Source of the DNA: Apium graveolens
Lineage: Eukaryota; Streptophyta; Magnoliopsida; Apiales; Apiaceae
Assembly: GCF_009905375.1 (NCBI RefSeq)
Contig: NW_027417117.1
Coordinates: 1-64,000, forward strand
DNA length: 64,000 nucleotides
Reading direction: 5' to 3'
Shown: one piece after another, positions 48,993-60,939 of the stretch
How the letters are laid out: every line of letters starts with the position of its first letter
How positions within the stretch are numbered: position 1 is the first letter of the stretch
Program-made: the position numbers and the translations under genes
The notes under the pieces: generated by a model
Database searches by the model: none
Told to the model about the DNA's origin: nothing
The model's input: the letters and a program-made list of their open reading frames with translations, nothing else

Positions 48993-51036
48993 GTGGTCGT
49001 CCATAAGTGAATCGGGGCTGAAACGAATGGAACTAGCTTTCCGAATAATTCTCGTAGGCAGTAGTATACGAGGTATGGTGAAAAATTTGAGGTGGCCCAT
49101 TTTATGGATATTTCTTCATAATTTATCCCTATAAATTATTGAAATTGCATTCGCGTTTATTTGGGGTCGTCCGTAAGTGAATCGGGGCTGAAACGAATGG
49201 AAGTGGGTTTCCGAATAATTCTCGTAGGCAGTAGTACACGAGGTATGGAGCAAAAATTGAGGCGGCCCGTTTTATGGATATCTTTTCATAATTTATCCCT
49301 ATGGATTTATGAAATTACATTTTCATTTATTTGGGGTCGTCCGTAAATGAATCAGGGCTAAAACGAATGGAACTGGGTTTCCGAATAATTCTAGTAGGCA
49401 GTAGTAGTGCACGAGGTATGGAGCAAAAATTGAGGCGGCCAGTTTTATGGATATCTTCTAATAATTTATCCCTATGTATTTATGATAATGCATTCTCGTT
49501 TATTTGGGGTCGTCCGTAAGTGAATCGGGGCTGAAACGAATGAAACTAGATTTTCGAATAATTCTCTAGGCGTAGTACATGAGGTATTGAGCAAAAATTG
49601 AGGCAACCCATTTTATGGATATCTTCTAATAATTTATCCCTATGGATTTATAAAATTGCATTCGCATTTATTTGGGGTCGTCCATAAGTGAATCGGGGCT
49701 GAAACGAATGGAACTGGGTTATCGAATAATTCTCGTAGGTAGTAGTACACGAGGTATGGAATAAAAATTAAGGCGGCCCGTTTTATGGATATCTTTTCAT
49801 AATTTATCCCTATGGATTTATGAAATTACATTTACATTTATTTGGGGTCATCCGTAAATGAATCAGGGCTAAAACGAATGGAACTGGGTTTCCGAATAAT
49901 TCTCGTAGGCAGTAGTAGTGCACGAGGTATGGAGCAAAAATTGAGGCGGCCAATTTTATGGATATCTTCTAATAATTTATCCCTATGGATTTATGAAATT
50001 TCATTCGCGTTTATTTGGGATCGTCCGTAAGTGAATCGGGGCTGAAACGAATGAAACTGGGTTTTCGAATAATTCTCGTAGGCAGTAGAACACGAGGTAT
50101 GGAGCAAAAATTGAGGCATCCCGTTTTATTGATATCTTTTCATAATTTATCCCTATGGATTTATGAAATTGCTTTCGCATTTATTTGGGGGCGTCCGTAA
50201 GTGAATCGGGGCTGAAACTAATGGAACTGGGTTTTCGAATAATTCTCGTAGGCTGTAGTACATGAGGTATGGAGCAAAAATTGAGGTGTCCTGATTTATG
50301 GATATATTTTCATAATTTATCCCTATGGATTTATGAAATTGCATTCGCGTTTATTTGGGGACGTTCATATGTAAATCAGGGCTGAAACGAATGGAACTAG
50401 GTTTCCGAATAATTCTCGTAGGGAGTAGTACACAAGGTATGGTACAAAAATTGAGGCAGCCCGTTTTATGGATATCTTTTCATAATTTATCCTATGGATT
50501 TATGAAATTGCATTCGCGTTTATTTGGGATCGTCCGTAAGTGAATCGGGGCTGAAATGAATGGAACTAGGTTTCCGAATAATTCTCGTAGGCAGTAATAT
50601 ACGAGGTATGGTGAAAAAATTGAGGCGGCCCATTTTATAGATATTTTTTCATAATTTATCCCTATAAATTAATGAAATTTCATTCGCGTTTATTTGGGGA
50701 CGTCTGTAAGTGAATCGGGGCTGAAACGAATGGAACTAGGTTTCCGAATAATTCTCGTAGGCAGTAGTAGTACACGAGGTATGGAGCAAAAATTGAGGTG
50801 GCTCGTTTTGTGGATATCTTTTCATAATTTATCCCTATGGATTTATTAAATTGTATTCACGTTTATTTGGGGTCGTCCGTAAGTGAATCGGGGCTGAAAC
50901 GAATGAAACTGGGTTTCCGAATAATTCTCGTGGGCAGTAGTACACGAGGTATGGAGAAAAAATTGAGGTGACCCATTTTATGGATATCTTTTCATAATTT
51001 ATCCCTATGGATTTATGAAATTACATTCGCTTTTAT
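48986..51036 (+). repeat. HOR unit U8, right part (scrambled: m20, m11-m14, m31-m37)
   Basis: After the gene island the order is m20 (tataaattattg at ~49130), then m11 (gaagtggg at ~49201), m12, m13, m14 (gttatcg at ~49720), then m31 (aaatgaatcaggg at ~49855) and m32-m37 in order. Both jumps join monomers in register. The m14 to m31 jump lies at ~49760-49830, where the tail of the m14 copy reads ggcggcccg and tttacattt as m30 does. Confidence 0.85.
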
Positions 51037-51749
51037 TTGGCGTCGTTCGTAAATGAATCGGGGCTGAAACGAATGGAACTGGGTTTCCGAATAATTCTCG
51101 TAGGGAGTAGTAGTACACGAGGTATGGAGCAAAAATTAAGGCAGCCAATTTTATGGATATCTTCTAAAAATTTATCCCTATGGATTTATGAAATTATATT
51201 CGCATTTATTTGGGGTCGTCTGTAAGTGAATCGGGGCTGAAACGAATGGAACTGGATTTCCGATTAATTCTCTAGGCGTAGTACATGAGGTATTGAGCAA
51301 AAATTGAAGCAACCCATTTTATGGATATCTTTTAATAATTTATCCCTATGGATTTATAAAATTGCATTCGCGTTTATTTTGGGTCGTCCGTAAGTAAATC
51401 AGGGTTGAAACGAATGCAACTAAGTTTCCGAATAATTCTCCTAGGAAGTAGTACACAAGGTGTGCAGCAAAAATTGAGGTGGCCCATTTTATTGATTTCT
51501 TTTCATAATTTATCCCTATGGATTTATGAAATTGCATTTGCGTTTATTTGGGGTCATCCGAAAGTGAATCGGGGCTGAAACGAATGGAACTATGTATCTG
51601 AATAATTCTCGTAGGCAATAATACACGAGGTATGGTGCAAAAATGGAGGCGGCCCATTTTATGTATATCTTTTCATAATTTATCCTATGGATTTATGAAA
51701 TTGTATTTGCGTTTATTTGGTGTCGTCCGTAAGTGAATCGGGGTTGAAA

Positions 51750-53785
51750 CGAATGGAACTAGGTTTCCGAATAATTCTTGTAGGCAGTAGTACATGAGGT
51801 ATGGTGAAAAAATTGAGGAGGCCCGTTTTATGGATATCTTTTCATAATTTATCCCTATGGATTTTTGAAATTGCATTCGCGTTTATTTGGGGACTTCCGT
51901 AAGTGAATCGGGGCTGAAAGGAATGGGACTAGGTTTCCGAATAATTCTCGTAGGCAGTAGTACACGAGGTATGGAGCAAAAATTGAGGCGGCCCGTTTTA
52001 TGGATATATTTTCATAATTTATCCCTATGTATTTATGAAATTACATTAGCGTTTATTTGGGGTCGTCCGTAATTAAAATCGGGGCTGAAACGAATGGAAC
52101 TGGGTTTCTGAATAACTCTCGTAGGCAGTAGTAGTACACGAGATATGGAGCAAAAATTGAGGCGGCCCGTTTTATGGATATCTTTTCATAATTTATCCCT
52201 ATGGATTTATGAAGTTGCATTTGCGTTTATTTGGGGTCGTTCGTAAGTGAATCGAGGCTGAAATGAATGAAACTAAGTTTCCGAATAATTCTCGTGGGCA
52301 GTAGTACACGAGGTATCGAGCAAAAATTGAGGTGGCCCGTTTTATGGATATCTTTTCATAATTTATCCTTATGGATTTATGAAATTGTGTTCGCGTTTAT
52401 TTGGGGACGTCCGTAAGTGAATCGGGGCTGAAACGAATGGAACTAGGTTTCCGAATAATTCTCATAGGCAGTAGTAGTACACGAGTTATGGAGCAAAAAT
52501 TGAGGCGTGCCGATTTTATGGATATATTTTCATAATTTATCCCTATGGATTTATGAAATTGCATTCGCGTTTATTTGGGGTTGTCCGTAAGTGAATCGGG
52601 GCTGAAACGAATGGAATTGGGTTTCCGAATAATTCTCTAGGCGTAGACACGAGGTATTGAGCAAAAATTGAGGCAACTCGTTTTGTGGATATCTTCTAAT
52701 AATTTATCCCTATGGATTTATGAAATTGCATTCGCGTTTATTTGGGGTCGTCCATAAGTGAATCGGGGCTGAAACGAATGTAAGTGGGTTTCCGAATAAT
52801 TCTCGTAGGCAGTAGTACACGAGGTATGGAGCAAAAATTGAGACGGCCCGTTTTATGGATATCTTTTGATAATTTATCCCTATGGATTTATGAAATTACA
52901 TTTACATTTATTTGGGGTCGTTCGTAAATGAATCAGGGCTAAAACGAATGGAACTGGGTTTCCGAATAATTCTCGTAGGCAGTAGTAGTGCACGAGGTAT
53001 GGAGCAAAAATTGAGGCGGCCAGTTTTATGGATATCTTCTAATAATTTATCCCTATGTATTTATGATATTTTATTCTCTTTTAATTGGGGTCGTCCGTAA
53101 GTGAATCGGGGCTGAAACGAATGGAACTGGATTTTCGAATAATTCTCTAGGCGTAGTACACCAGGTATTGAGCAAAAATTGAGGCAACCCGTTTTATGGA
53201 TATCTTCTAATAATTTATCCCTATGGATTTATAAAATTTAATTCGCATTTATTTGGGGTCGTCCATAAGTGAATCGGGGATGAAACGAAGGGAACTGGGT
53301 TACCGAATAATTCTCGTAGGTAGTAGTACACGAGGTATGGAGCAAAAATTGAGGCAGCCCATTTTATTGAAATCTTTTCATAATTTATCCCTATGGATTT
53401 ATGAAATTGCGTTCGTTTTTATTTGGGGATGTCCGTAAGTGAATCGGGGCTGAAACGAATGGAACTGGGTTTCCGAATAATACTCGTAGGCTGTAGTACA
53501 CGAGGTATGGAGCAAAAATTTAGGCGGCCCGATTTATGGATATCTTTTCATAATTTATCCTTATAGATTTATGAAATTGCGTTCGCGTTTATTTGGGGAC
53601 GTCCGTAACTGAATCGGGGCTGAAATGAATGGAACTGGGTTTCCGAATAATTCTCGTAGGCTGTAGTACACGAGGTATGGAGCAAAAATTGAGGCGGCCT
53701 GATTTATGGATAAATTTTTATAATTTATCCCTATGGATTTATGAAATTGCGTTCGCGTTTATTTGGGGACGTCCGTAAGTGAATC
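51750..53785 (+). repeat. Segmental duplication, copy 1 (m5-m16 of U9)
   Basis: About 2.0 kb sharing a set of rare variants with 61960-64000. Shared marks include aattaaaatcgggg (~52072), cgaggctgaaatgaatg (~52253), tatcgagc (~52315), ctcataggca (~52461), gaatgtaagtggg (~52777), gagacggcccg (~52841), ctcttttaattgggg (~53076), caccaggtattg (~53159) and aatactcgtagg (~53477). None of these as a set occurs in other units. Confidence 0.85.
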
Positions 53786-55455
53786 GGGGCTGAAACGAAT
53801 GGAACTAGGTTTCCGAATAATTCTCGTAGGCAGTAGTACACGAGGTATGGAGCAAAAATTGAGGCGTGCTGATTTATGGATATATTTCATAATTTATCCC
53901 TATGGATTTATGAAATTTCATTCGCGTTTATTTGGGGACGTCCGTAAGTGAATCGGGGCTGAAACGAATGAAACTAGGTTTCCGAATAATTCTCGTAGGC
54001 AGTAGTACACGAGGTATGTAGCAAAAATTGAGGCGACCCGTTTTATGGATATATTTTCATAATTTATCCCTATGTATTTATGAAATTACATTAGCGTTTA
54101 TTTGGGGTCATCCGTAAATGAATCGGGGCTAAAACGAATGGAACTGGGTTTCTGAATAATTCTCGTAGGCAGTAGCAGTACACGAGATATGGAGCAAAAA
54201 TTGAGGCAGCCCGTTTTATGGATATCTTTTCATAATATATCCCTATAGATTTATGAAATTACATTAATGTTTATTTGGGGTCGTCCGAAAGTGAAATGGG
54301 GCCGAAACGAATGGAACTCTGTATCTGAATAATTCTCGTAGACAGTATATACACGAGGTATGGTGCAAAAATTGAGGCAGCCCGTTTTATGGATATCTTT
54401 TCATAATTTATCCTATGGATTTATGAAATTGCATTCGCGTTTATTTGGGGTCGTCCGTAAGTGAATCGGGGCTGAAATGATTGAAACTAGGTTTTCGAAT
54501 AATTCTCCTAGGCGTACACGAGGTATGGTGAAAAAATTGAGGCGGTCCGTTTTATGGATATCTTTTTATAATTTATCCCCATGGATTTATGAAATTGTAT
54601 TCGCGTTTATTTGGGGACGTCCGTAAGTGAATCGGGGCTGAAACGAATGAAACTAGGTTTCCGAATAATTCTCGTAGGCAGTAGTACACGAGGTATGGAG
54701 CAAAAACTGAGGCGGCCCGTTTTATGGATATCTTTTCATAATTTATCCCTATGGATTTATGAAATTGCATTCGCGTTTATTTCGGGTCATCCGTAAGTGA
54801 ATCGAGGCTGAAACGAATGAAACTAGGTTTCCGAATAATTCTCGCATGTAGTACACGAGCTATGGAGCAAAAATTGAGGTGGCCCGTTTTATGGATATCT
54901 TTTCATAATTTATCCCTATGGATTTATGAAATTACATTCGCGTTTATTTGGGGTCGTCCGTAAATGAATCGGGGCTGAAACGAATGGAACTGGGTTTCCG
55001 AATAATTCTCGTAGGCAGTAGTAGTACATGAGGTATGGAGCAAAAATTGAGGCGGCCAGTTTTATGGATATCTTCTAATAATTTATACCTATAGATTTAT
55101 GAAATTGCGTTCGCGTTTATTTGGGATCGTCCGTAAGTGAATCGGTGCTGAAACGAATGAAATTCGGTATCCGAATAATTCTCTAGGCGTAGACACGAGG
55201 TATTGAGCAAAAATTGAGGCAACCTGTTTTATGGATATCTTCTAATAATTTATACCTATGGATTTATGAAATTTCATTCGCGTTTATTTGGCATTCTCCG
55301 TAAGTGAATCGGGGCTGAAACGAATGAAACTGGGTTTCCGAATAATTCTCGTAGGCAGTAGAACACGAGGTATGGAGCAAAAATTGAGGCATCCCATTTT
55401 ATTGATATCTTTTCATAATTTATCCCTATCGATTTATGAAATTGCTTTCGCGTTT
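53770..55455 (+). repeat. Irregular monomers between m16 and m18 in U9
   Basis: About ten monomers. In order they are an m17 variant (gcgtgctg), an m27-like and an m28-like monomer (ggtatgtagc; gagatatgg), e1-like (cgaaagtgaaatgggg, gacagtatatacacg), e2-like (ctaggcgtacacg, ggcggtccg), two consensus-like monomers (the second with ctcgcatgtag), an m28/m1-like one (agtagtagtacatg), an m29/m10-like one (aattcggtatcc) and an m32-like one (agaacacg, gaggcatccc). The e1/e2 pair ties this block to the extras in U7 and U8. Confidence 0.75.
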
Positions 55456-56479
55456 ATTTGGGGACGTCCGTAAGTGAATCGGGGCTGAAACGAATGGAAC
55501 TGGGTTTCCGAATAATTCTCGTAGGCTGTAGTACACGAGGTATGGAGCAAAAATTAAGGTGTCCCAATTTATCGATATATTTTCATAATTTATCCCTATG
55601 GATTTATGAATTGCATTCGCGTTTATTTGGGGACGTCCGTATGTGAATCAGGTTTGAAACGAATGGAACTAGGTTTCCGAATAATTCTCGTAGGGAGTAG
55701 TACACAAGGTATGGTACAAAAATTGAGGCAGCCCGTTTTATGGATATCTTTTCATAATTTATCCTATGGATTTATGAAATTGCATTCGCGTTTATTTGTG
55801 GTCGTCCGTAAGTGAATCGGGGCTGAAACGAATGGAACTAGGTTTCCGAATAATTCTCGTAGGCAGTACTATACGAGATATGGTGAAAAATTTGAGGCGG
55901 CCCATTTTATGGATATTTCTTCATAATTTATCCCTATAAATTATTGAAATTGCATTCGCGTTTATTTGGGGACGTCCGGAAGTGAATCGGGGCTGAAACG
56001 AATGGAACTAGGTTTCCGAATAATTCTCGTAGGCATTAGTAGTACACGAGGTATGGACCAAAAATTGAGGCAGCCTGTTTTATCGATATCTTCTAAAAAT
56101 TTATCCCTATAGATTTATGAAATTATATTCGCGTTTATTTGGGGTCGTCCGTAAGTGAATCGGGGCTGAAACGAATGGAACTGGATTTCCGAATAATTCT
56201 CTAGGCGTAGTACACGAGGTATTGAGCAAAAATTGAAGCAACCCATTTTATGGATATCTTCTAATAATTTATCCCTATGGATTTATAAAATTGCATTCGC
56301 GTTTATTTGGGGTCGTCCGTAAGTAAATCAGGGTTGAAACGAATGGAATAAGTTTCCGAATAATTTTTGTAGGCAGTAGTACACAAGGTGTGCAGCAAAA
56401 ATTGAGGCGGCCCGTTTTATTGATATCTTTTCATAATTTATCCCTATGGATTTATGGAATTGCATTTGCGTTTATTTGG

Positions 56480-56840
56480 GGTCGTCCGAAAGTGAATCGG
56501 GGCTGAAACGAATGGGACTAGGTTTCCGAATAATTCTCGTAGGCAATAGTACACGAGGTATGGAGCAAAAATTGAGGCGGCCCGTTTTATGGATATCTTT
56601 TCATAATTTATCCCTATGGATTTATGAAATTGCATTTGCGTTTATTTGGGGTCGTCCGTAAGTGAATCGGGGTTGAAAACGAATGGAACTATGTATCCGA
56701 ATAATTCTCGTAGGCAGTAATACACGAGGTATGGTGCAAAACTGGAGGCGGCCCATTTTATGGATATCTTTTCATAATTTATCGTATGGATTTATGAAAT
56801 TGCATTCGCGTTTATTTGGGGTCGTCCGTAAGTGAATCGG
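56480..56840 (+). repeat. Two recombinant monomers in U9 (m24/m26 and m25/m24)
   Basis: The monomer at ~56485 begins as m24 (gtccgaaagtgaatc) and continues as m26 (gggactagg, caatag). The next begins as m25 (ggttgaaaacg) and continues as m24 (tatgtatccg, cagtaatac, gcaaaactgg). Normal m25 and m26 follow. Both switches fall at the same place, just after aacgaatgg. Confidence 0.75.
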
Positions 56841-59800
56841 GGTTGAAAACGAATGGAACTAGGTTTCCGAATAATTCTTGTAGGCAGTAGTACATGAGGT
56901 ATGGTGAAAAAATTGAGGAGGCCCATTTTATGGATATCTTTTCATAATTTATCCCTATGGATTTATGAAATTCCATTCGCATTTATTTGGGGACGTCCGT
57001 AAGTGAATCGGGGCTGAAACGAATGGGACTAGGTTTCCGAATAATTCTCGTAGGCAATAGTACACGAGGTATGGAGCAAAAATTGAGGCGGCCCGTTTTA
57101 TGGATATCTTTTCATAATGTATCCCTATGGATTTATGAAATTGCATTTGCGTTTATTTGGGGTCGTCCGTAAGTGAATCGGGGCTGAAACGAATGAAACT
57201 AGGTTTCCGAATAATTCTCGTAGGCAGTTGTACAAGAGGTATGTAGCAAAAAATTGAGGCGGCCCATTTTATGGATATATTTTCATAATTTATCCCTATG
57301 TATTTATGAAATTACATTAGTGTTTATTTGGGGTCGTCCGTAAATGAATCGGGGCTGAAACGAATGGAACTGGGTTTCCGAATAATTCTCGTAGGGAGTA
57401 GTAGTACACGAGATATGGAGCAAAATTGAGGCGGCCAGTTTTATAGATATCTTCTAATAATTTATCCCAATGGATTTATGAAATTGCATTCGCGTTTATT
57501 TGGGGTTGTCCGTCAGTGAATCGGGGCTGAAATGAATGGAATTCGGTTTCCGAATAATTCTCTAGGCGTAGACACGAGGTATTCAGCAAAAATTGAGGCA
57601 ACTCGTTTTGTGGATATCTTCTAATAATTTATCCCTATGGATTTATGAAATTGCATTCGCATTTATTTGGGGTCCGTAAGTGAATCGGGGCTGAAACGAA
57701 TGGAAGTGGGTTTCCGAATAATTCTCGTAGGCAGTAGTACACGAGGTATGGAGAAAAAATTGAGGCGGCCCGTTTTATGGATATCTTTTCGTAATTTATC
57801 CCTATGGATTTATGAAATTACATTTACATTTATTTGGGGTCATCCGTAAATGAATCAGGGCTAAAACGAATGGAACTGGGTTTCCGAATAATTCTCGTAG
57901 GCAGTAGTAGTGCACGAGGTATGGAGCAAAAATTGAGGCGGCCAGTTTTATGGATATCTTCTAATAATTTATCCCTATGGATTTATGAAATTTCATTCGC
58001 GTTTATTTGGGATCGTCCGTAAGTGAATCGGGGCTGAAACGAATGAAACTGGGCTTCCGAATAATTCTCGTAGGCAGTAGAACACGAGGTATGGAGCAAA
58101 AATTGAGGCATCCCGTTTTATTGATATCTTTTCATAATTTATCCCTATAGATTTATGCAATTGCTTTCGCATTTATTTGGGGACGTCCGTAAGTAAATCG
58201 GGGCTGAAACTAATGGAACTGGGTTTCCCAATAATTCTCGTAGGCTGTAGTACACGAGGTATGGAGCAAAAATTGAGGTGTCCCGATTTATGGATATATT
58301 TTCATAATTTATCCCTATGGATTTATGAAATTACATTCGCATTTATTTGGGGACGTTCATATGTGAATCAGGGCTGAAACGAATGGAACTAGGTTTCCGA
58401 ATAATTCTCGTAGGGAGTAGTACACAAGGTATGGTACAAAAATTGAGGCAGCCCGTTTTATGGATATCTTTTCATAATTTATCCTATGGATTTATGAAAT
58501 TGCATTCGCGTTTATTTTTGATCGTCCGTAAGTGAATTGGGGCTGAAACGAATGGAACTAGGTTTCCGAATAATTCTCGTAGGCAGTAATATACGAGGTA
58601 TGGTGAAAAAATTGAGGCGGCCCATTTTATAGATATTTTTTCATAATTTATCCCTATGAATTAATGAAATTGCATTCGCGTTTATTTGGGGACGTCCGTA
58701 AGTGAATCGGGGCTGAAACGAATGGAACTAGGTTTCCGAATAATTCTCGTAGGCAGTAGTAGTACACGAGGTATGGAGCAAAAATTGAGGTGGCTCGTTT
58801 TGTGGATATCTTTTCATAATTTATCCCTATGGATTTATTAAATTGCATTCACGTTTATTTGGGGTCGTCCGTAAGTGAATCGGGGCTGAAACGAATGAAA
58901 CTGGGTTTCCGAATAATTCTCGTGGGCAGTAGTACACGAGGTATGGAGAAAAAATTGAGGCGGCCCGTTTTATGGATATCTTTTCATAATTTATCCCTAT
59001 GGATTTATGAAATTACATTCGCTTTTATTTGGCGTCGTCCGTAAATGAATCGGGGCTGAAACGAATGGAACTGGGTTTCCGAATAATTCTCGTAGGGAGT
59101 AGTAGTACACGAGGTATGGAGCAAAAATTGAGGCTGCCAATTTTATGGATATCTTCTAAAAATTTATCCCTATGGATTTATGAAATTATATTCGCGTTTA
59201 TTTGGGGTCGTCCGTAAGTGAATCGGGGCTGAAACAAATGGAACTGGATTTCCGAATAATTCTCTAGGCGTAGTACACGAGGTATTGAGAAAAAATTGAA
59301 GCAACCCATTTTATGGATATCTTTTAATAATTTATCCCTATGGATTTATAAAATTGCATTCGCGTTTATTTTGGGTCGTCCGTAAGTAAATCAGGGTTGA
59401 AACGAATGCAACTAAGTTTCCAAATAATTCTCCTAGGCAGTAGTATACAAGGTGTGCAGCAAAAATTGAGGCGGCCCATTTTATTGATATCTTTTCATAA
59501 TTTATCCCTATGGATTTTTGAAATTGCATTTGCGTTTATTTGGGGTCGTCCGAAAGTGAATCGGGGCTGAAACGAATGGAACTATGTATCTGAATAATTC
59601 TCGTAGGCAGTAATACACGAGGTATGGTGCAAAAATGGAGGTGGCCCATTTTATGTATATCTTTTCATAATTTATCCTATGGATTTATGAAATTGCATTT
59701 GCGTTTATTTGGTGTCGTCCGTAAGTGAATCGAGGTTGAAACGAATGGAACTAGGTTTCCGAATAATTCTTGTAGGCAGTAGTACATGAGGTATGGTGAA

Positions 59801-60939
59801 AAAATTGAGGAGGCCCGTTTTATGGATATCTTTTCATAATTTATCCCTATGGATTTTTGAAATTGCATTCGCGTTTATTTGGGGACGTCCGTATGTGAAT
59901 CGGGGCTGAAAGGAATGGGACTAGGTTTCCGAATAATTCTCGTAGGCAGTAGTACACGAGGTATGGAGCAAAAATTGAGGCGGCCCGTTTTATGGATATA
60001 TTTTCATAATTTATCCCTATGTATTTATGAAATTACATTAGCGTTTATTTGGGGTCGTCCGTAATTGAAATCGGGGCTGAAACGAATGGAACTGGGTTTC
60101 TGAATAACTCTCGTAGGCAGTAGTAGTACACGAGATATGGAGCAAAAATTGAGGTGGCCCGTTTTATGCATATCTTTTCATAATTTATCCCTATGGATTT
60201 ATGAAGTTGCATTCGCGTTTATTTGGGGTCGTTCGTAAGTGAATCGGGGCTGAAACGAATGAAACTAGGTTTCCGAATAATTCTCGTGGGCAGTAGTACA
60301 CGAGGTATGGAGCAAAAATTGAGGTGGCCCGTTTTATGTATATCTTTTCATAATTTATCCTTATGGATTTATGAAATTGTGTTCGCGTTTATTTGGGACG
60401 TCCGTAAGTGAATCGGGGCTGAAACGAATGGAACTAGGTTTCCGAATAATTCTCGTAGGCGGTAGTAGTACACGAGTTATGGAGCAAAAATTGAGGCGTG
60501 CCGATTTTATGGATATATTTTCATAATTTATCCCTATGGATTTATGAAATTGCATTCGCGTTTATTTGGGGTTGTCCGTAAGTGAATCGGGGCTGAAACG
60601 AATGGAATTGGGTTTCCGAATAATTCTCTAGGCGTAGACACGAGGTATTGAGCAAAAATTGAGGCAACTCGTTTTGTGGATATCTTCTAATAATTTATCC
60701 CTATGGATTTATGAAATTGCATTCGCGTTTATTTGGGGTCGTCCGTAAGTGAATCGGGGCTGAAACGAATGGAAGTGGGTTTCCGAATAATTCTCGTAGG
60801 CAGTAGTACACGAGGTATGGAGCAAAAATTGAGGCGGCCCGTTTTATGGATATCTTTTCATAATTTATCCCTATGGATTTATGAAATTACAATTACATTT
60901 ATTTGGGGTCGTCCGTAAATGAATCAGGGCTAAAATGAA

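Larger units (their letters stand above)
51037..59028 (+). repeat. HOR unit U9, expanded to about 47 monomers
   Basis: 7992 bp. m1-m16 run to ~53770, then about ten irregular monomers, then m18-m23 (from ~55460), two recombinant monomers (~56490-56830), and m25-m37. It has many private substitutions in m5-m16 that reappear only at 61960-64000. Confidence 0.85.
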
